From Deltaproteobacteria bacterium (GTDB lineage Bacteria; Desulfobacterota; Desulfobacteria; Desulfobacterales; B30-G6): a stretch of 9,079 bases of DNA. The notes under the pieces were generated by a model. The model saw only the letters and a list, made by a program, of their open reading frames with translations, was not told where the DNA came from and searched no databases. Below are positions 6,405-9,079 of this stretch, in pieces (position 1 is the first letter of the stretch; each line of letters begins with the position of its first letter). The stretch is taken from assembly GCA_003647375.1 (NCBI GenBank), contig QMMS01000186.1, positions 1 through 9,079 on the forward strand, in the 5' to 3' direction. Position numbers and translations under genes: made by a program.

Positions 6405-8012
6405 TTAACCTTTGTGCTTGAGCGGCAATGTAAAGCTTAAAATGCTGCCGTGGTCCGTCTCACTTTTTGCCCAAATCTTACCACCGTGGGCTTCGACGAT
6501 CTTGCGTGAAATGGTCAGGCCCAGGCCGGTGCCTTTGGTACGCCCCTGTCTGCTGGCGGATGGTGAGGTATGAAATTTTTTAAAGATGGTTTCCAGCTCA
6601 TTTTCAGCAATTCCAATACCGAAATCTGTAATGCATATTTTTACCCACTGTCCCTCAACATGGGTGCTGATATCGATCCTGCCGGATGGAGGCGAAAATC
6701 TTATTGCGTTTTCAATGAGATTTACCAGCACCTGCTCGATGCGTTCAAGATCCATTTCAAGCCAGATTGGATTTTTCCTGGGATAGGTCATCGTGATTGA
6801 ATGTTCCTTTGCACGTAAACTGAGTATTTCGATTACCTCTCTGATTAACACAGCCAAATCGTTTTCTTCAAAGTTCCATTCCACTTTGCCGGCCTCGAGT
6901 CGCGTCAAGTCCAGCATGTCCGAAACCAGATGGGTCATCCGCAACAGATTGTTATCAATGATGGAAAGATAACTTTTGTTCACATCTTTATGAATGGTTC
7001 GTTTCAGGTAATCCAACCCACCCTTGATAGCGGTGATAGGTGATCGTAGCTCATGGGACATGTCTGTGATGAAGTCGGTTTTGAGTTTGTCCAGTTTTTG
7101 CAGTTCTTGATTGACTTCGAACAGTTCCTGAGTGGCCTGTTCGATTTTTTCCTGCATGTTCTCCTGATTGCGAGCCAGCTTGGAGCGCATGGTGTTAAAG
7201 GACTGGCCAAGACTTTCGAACTCATCGCCGGTGTTCAGATTCATACGCGCATTGAGGTTGCCGTTGCTGATTTCGGATGTGACTGTTTCAAGCTTGTTGA
7301 GGGGTTTGATCACTACCTGTCGCAAGATAAAAAAAAGCATCCAGACAGTTAATAAAATGAGCCCTATACCGGCTGCGGCCAATTTAAATTGATCTTTCCG
7401 CAAGGTTTCATGGAACCCTTCAACCGGAAAAGAGATGCTTAAGCAACCCCCGATGGTTCCTTTGGAAAAATCTTTATGGCATCGCAGGCAGGCATCGTCT
7501 ACGTAAAGCGGCACTGAGTAGCGAAATTCCTCTGCTTTGTCTTTTGTGTCAAAATGGTAAACTTCTTTTGTGGCCTTATGGATAAATTCGTAAAGGGCCA
7601 TCTTTTCAAAAGCATCGGGGCTGTTCTGGGGGTTCATGGGGTTGATGCCGGCCAGGCGGAATCGATACAGGTTCTCTCGCATTGAATATATCGAGAGCTT
7701 TTTCGTGACCATGGACGGAGTAAACCGCTGAAAGACGCCGCGAGCAGTTTTCATTTGGTCATCGTAGAAATAGGGTGTGTCTTTGGCACCATAGCTGTCC
7801 CGAGCCACCATAATGCCACCGCAATCGGAGACCCACTGGCGAGTCATGATAATCTGGCGGGCCAGGATTCGGGCTTGGTTTATGACCTGGTTGGTAGCGT
7901 GTTGTTTATTGTGAATACTTGTCCAGACAAAGGTAAGGCTGATTACCGGCACTATGGTAAGAATGATGCCGATTAAGAATTTTCCCTTTAATGAAATCCG
8001 AATTTTCCGCAT
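6405..8012 (-). CDS. DUF3365-HAMP sensor histidine kinase with haem c-type motif
   Basis: This 535-residue membrane kinase has transmembrane segments at about 12-31 and 211-231 that bracket a periplasmic DUF3365 (Tll0287-like) sensor. Typical family features are GINPMNPQNSPDAFE (122-136), FRYSVPLYVDDACLRCHK (163-180) and GGCLSISFPVEGF. C175-x-x-C178-H179 is a CxxCH haem c-binding motif, so redox or gas sensing is plausible. Then come a HAMP linker (about 229-281), a coiled coil (about 281-312), the HisKA H-box SHELRSPI with phosphoacceptor His320, and an ATPase domain: N-box Asn435, G1 DFGIGI (463-468), F-box FKKF and G2 GTGLGLT (494-500). All catalytic motifs are intact. It is divergent from the response regulator at 8207 and most likely its partner. 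The start at 8012 lacks a clear Shine-Dalgarno sequence but gives a sensible N-terminal anchor (MRKIRISLKGKFLIG). No convincing terminator follows. The ligand is unknown. Confidence 0.93.
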   Translation of the reverse strand: MRKIRISLKGKFLIGIILTIVPVISLTFVWTSIHNKQHATNQVINQARILARQIIMTRQWVSDCGGIMVARDSYGAKDTPYFYDDQMKTARGVFQRFTPSMVTKKLSIYSMRENLYRFRLAGINPMNPQNSPDAFEKMALYEFIHKATKEVYHFDTKDKAEEFRYSVPLYVDDACLRCHKDFSKGTIGGCLSISFPVEGFHETLRKDQFKLAAAGIGLILLTVWMLFFILRQVVIKPLNKLETVTSEISNGNLNARMNLNTGDEFESLGQSFNTMRSKLARNQENMQEKIEQATQELFEVNQELQKLDKLKTDFITDMSHELRSPITAIKGGLDYLKRTIHKDVNKSYLSIIDNNLLRMTHLVSDMLDLTRLEAGKVEWNFEENDLAVLIREVIEILSLRAKEHSITMTYPRKNPIWLEMDLERIEQVLVNLIENAIRFSPPSGRIDISTHVEGQWVKICITDFGIGIAENELETIFKKFHTSPSASRQGRTKGTGLGLTISRKIVEAHGGKIWAKSETDHGSILSFTLPLKHKG

Positions 8013-8047
8013 TTTGCTATTTGCTGCTGTGTAGAATATTCGTTCCT

Positions 8048-8075
8048 ATTAACCCATCTGTCGGGGGAACGTCAA
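8048..8075 (-). promoter_or_regulatory. Candidate promoter for the histidine kinase gene
   Basis: Read on the minus strand, TTGACG (8075-8070, 5 of 6 to consensus) is followed after 16 bases by GTTAAT (8053-8048, 4 of 6). It lies 36 bases upstream of the kinase ATG, a usual leader length. The -35 box sits inside the inverted repeat described for 8069-8117. Matching is moderate and no start site is known. Confidence 0.32.
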
Positions 8076-8117
8076 CAAGACAGTCCTTTTCTTTGATAAG
8101 CTATGTAAAGTTGACGT
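8069..8117. promoter_or_regulatory. 8-bp inverted repeat between the divergent two-component genes (candidate operator or paired -35 boxes)
   Basis: ACGTCAAC (8069-8076) and GTTGACGT (8110-8117) are exact reverse complements, 41 bp centre to centre, near four helical turns. Each half contains TTGACG reading outward. The left half can serve as the kinase -35 box (with 8048-8053). The right half could serve the regulator, with TTAAAA at 8134-8139 after 17 bases (3 of 6). A second possible -35 box for the regulator is TTGACA at 8147-8152, with no good -10 box. The repeat could be a binding site through which the regulator controls both genes, or simply two symmetric promoters. Confidence 0.4.
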
Positions 8118-8206
8118 CGATTGTGATACGAAATTAAAAAGATGTTTTGACATACTTGCGGGAAAACCGGCTTGATGCCAAAATAAACCAACCTAAGTTG
8201 AGCCAT

Positions 8207-8917
8207 ATGACGGATAACCCTATCCAGACGATCCTTGTGATTGATGATGACAAAGATATTGTAAAAACCATCAAGGGCAATCTTGAACTGGACGGCTATG
8301 CTGTGCTTTGCGCTTACGATGGACGCCAGGGTATCGACCTGGTCCGGGAACACCGGCCTCACCTAATCATCCTTGATTTGAATCTGCCGGACATTGATGG
8401 TATCAAAGCCTGCCAATACATGCGACGCGAATTTGACTTTCCCATCATCATGCTCACTGCCCGGGATGGCCTTTCCGATATGGTGCTTGGATTAGAGTGC
8501 GGTGCTGACGACTACATGGTCAAGCCTTTCAATGCCCTGGAGCTATCGGCGCGTATAAAAGCTGTTCTTAAGCGTACCGAGCGGAGCGTGGTGAAGAGTT
8601 GTTTTGAGGGCAAATGTATTACTATTGATTTTAAGTCGCGACAGGTTCAGTTGCATGGCCAATCTGTGAAGTTGACAAAGACCGAATATGAATTGCTGGA
8701 ACTGTTTGTGAGTTATCCGGCTGAAGTTTTGTCCCGGGATTTCATCCGTACGCAGATATGGCGAGATTCCGAGCTTTATACGCATAGCCGTACAGTGGAT
8801 GTTCATGTTCAGCGGTTGCGAAAAAAACTGGAGATCAATCCCAATGATCCCCGTTTTATCGTGACCGTGGCCGGAGTGGGGTATAAATTTATGGCCGATG
8901 AGGAGCCAGAAGATTAA
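8207..8917 (+). CDS. OmpR/PhoB-family response regulator
   Basis: The 236-residue cytosolic transcription factor has a receiver domain (about 7-122) with acidic pocket residues in VIDDDKD (Asp13-15), phosphoacceptor Asp57 in LIILDLNLPDIDG, Thr84 in MLTARD and Lys106 in MVKPF. A winged-helix DNA-binding domain follows (about 134-229): VKLTKTEYELLELF, the recognition helix in RTVDVHVQRLRKKLE, and the wing VAGVGYKF. Length and order are standard and all key residues are present. The ATG at 8207 is chosen because MTDNPIQTILVIDDD begins just before the first receiver strand. A TTG at 8147 would add 20 residues of no domain character. The Shine-Dalgarno sequence is poor (TTGAG near 8199). Its partner is most likely the divergent kinase at 6405-8012. 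Target genes cannot be told from the window, but the shared upstream region makes autoregulation plausible. Confidence 0.93.
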   Translation: MTDNPIQTILVIDDDKDIVKTIKGNLELDGYAVLCAYDGRQGIDLVREHRPHLIILDLNLPDIDGIKACQYMRREFDFPIIMLTARDGLSDMVLGLECGADDYMVKPFNALELSARIKAVLKRTERSVVKSCFEGKCITIDFKSRQVQLHGQSVKLTKTEYELLELFVSYPAEVLSRDFIRTQIWRDSELYTHSRTVDVHVQRLRKKLEINPNDPRFIVTVAGVGYKFMADEEPED

Positions 8918-9026
8918 CCCTACAGTTGCACAAACAACATGGCAAAGCATAGATAATGAGTTGTTATTATATACAATCAGGCGCCTTGACTCTGAAGCCC
9001 TCCGGCTTTTGCAACGACAGGGTTAA
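8914..9026. repeat. 17-bp imperfect inverted repeat after the response regulator
   Basis: TTAACCCTACAGTTGCA (8914-8930), which overlaps the regulator's stop codon, pairs with TGCAACGACAGGGTTAA (9010-9026) at 14 of 17 positions. The outer 8 bases and inner 5 bases match perfectly. The 79 bases between do not continue the pairing well. The right arm ends just before the next gene's start region. It might be termini of a small element or part of a terminator structure. Confidence 0.5.
8995..9010 (+). terminator. Weak candidate terminator hairpin
   Basis: AAGCC (8995-8999), a four-base CTCC loop and GGCTT (9004-9008) are followed by only two more T residues. The stem is short and the T-run poor. 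It lies 78 bases after the regulator's stop, inside the 8914-9026 inverted repeat, and could help end transcription there. Confidence 0.3.
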
Positions 9027-9042
9027 TATGAGGATGAAAACG

Positions 9043-9079
9043 ATGGAACAGGATTGTAACAACTTTTACAAAACCGTTC
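9043..9079 (+). CDS. Start of an unidentified gene, cut by the window edge
   Basis: From ATG 9043 a frame is open to the window end: MEQDCNNFYKTV. GAGGA at 9030-9034 is a fair ribosome-binding site at 8 bases. In-frame ATGs at 9028 and 9034 are alternatives. N-termini such as NFYKTV often open PAS-domain signalling proteins in this group, but twelve residues do not prove it. It could share a transcript with the response regulator, since it has the same strand and a gap of 125 bases. Confidence 0.4.
   Translation, partial: MEQDCNNFYKTV

Noticed and set aside
8147..8206. Upstream TTG start for the response regulator
   Set aside because: The extra 20 residues have no receiver-domain character, the TTG overlaps a TTGACA box, and ATG 8207 fits the family N-terminus.
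1..9079. CRISPR array, transposase or integrase gene
   Set aside because: No regularly spaced direct repeats and no mobile-element protein motifs were found in any frame.

Overview
The window looks like a chromosomal segment of a strictly anaerobic, sulfate-reducer-like deltaproteobacterium (Desulfobacterota, probably Desulfobacterales). This is inferred from gene content: a DUF169-type protein, a tungsten aldehyde:ferredoxin oxidoreductase (AOR) with a MoaD-like partner, a dimethylglycine/sarcosine dehydrogenase-like flavoprotein, and a sensor kinase with a haem-binding DUF3365 (Tll0287-like) domain. No marker gene allows a firmer placement.

Layout. Positions 1-945 hold the 3' part of a DUF169-dephospho-CoA kinase (CoaE) fusion gene. 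Convergent to it, 966-1518 is the wreck of a saccharopine dehydrogenase-family gene that has lost its N-terminus and a central block. A gene-free stretch of about 400 bp (1519-1922) is dominated by a 161-bp imperfect palindrome. It precedes an intact 815-residue FAD/tetrahydrofolate dehydrogenase (1923-4370). The next gene-free stretch (4371-4720) contains a second, unrelated palindrome of about 200 bp. An AOR gene follows (4721-5975), broken by an internal deletion plus frameshift, and then an intact MoaD/ThiS-like sulfur-carrier gene (5977-6222). Four bases after that lies a 78-bp fragment of a second coaE, in direct orientation relative to the one at the left edge. The right third holds a two-component pair transcribed divergently: a DUF3365-HAMP histidine kinase (6405-8012, minus) and an OmpR/PhoB-type response regulator (8207-8917, plus). 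An 8-bp inverted repeat in the gap overlaps plausible -35 boxes for both directions. The window ends in the first codons of another gene.

How it fits together. The dehydrogenase probably demethylates an N-methylated amino acid and passes the C1 unit to tetrahydrofolate, which in such organisms would feed the Wood-Ljungdahl pathway. The AOR and MoaD genes would have formed a tungstopterin oxidoreductase module. Three of the seven gene loci between 1 and 6304 are broken, and a coaE-like direct repeat brackets the block. This suggests an accessory metabolic segment that was acquired or rearranged and is now decaying, with palindromic elements in its gaps. The kinase and regulator look intact and are a likely redox- or ligand-sensing pair; their target genes are not evident. 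I see no complete new defence or mobile system. The most unusual items are the two long palindromes, the coaE direct repeat, the DUF169-CoaE fusion and the paired internal deletions.
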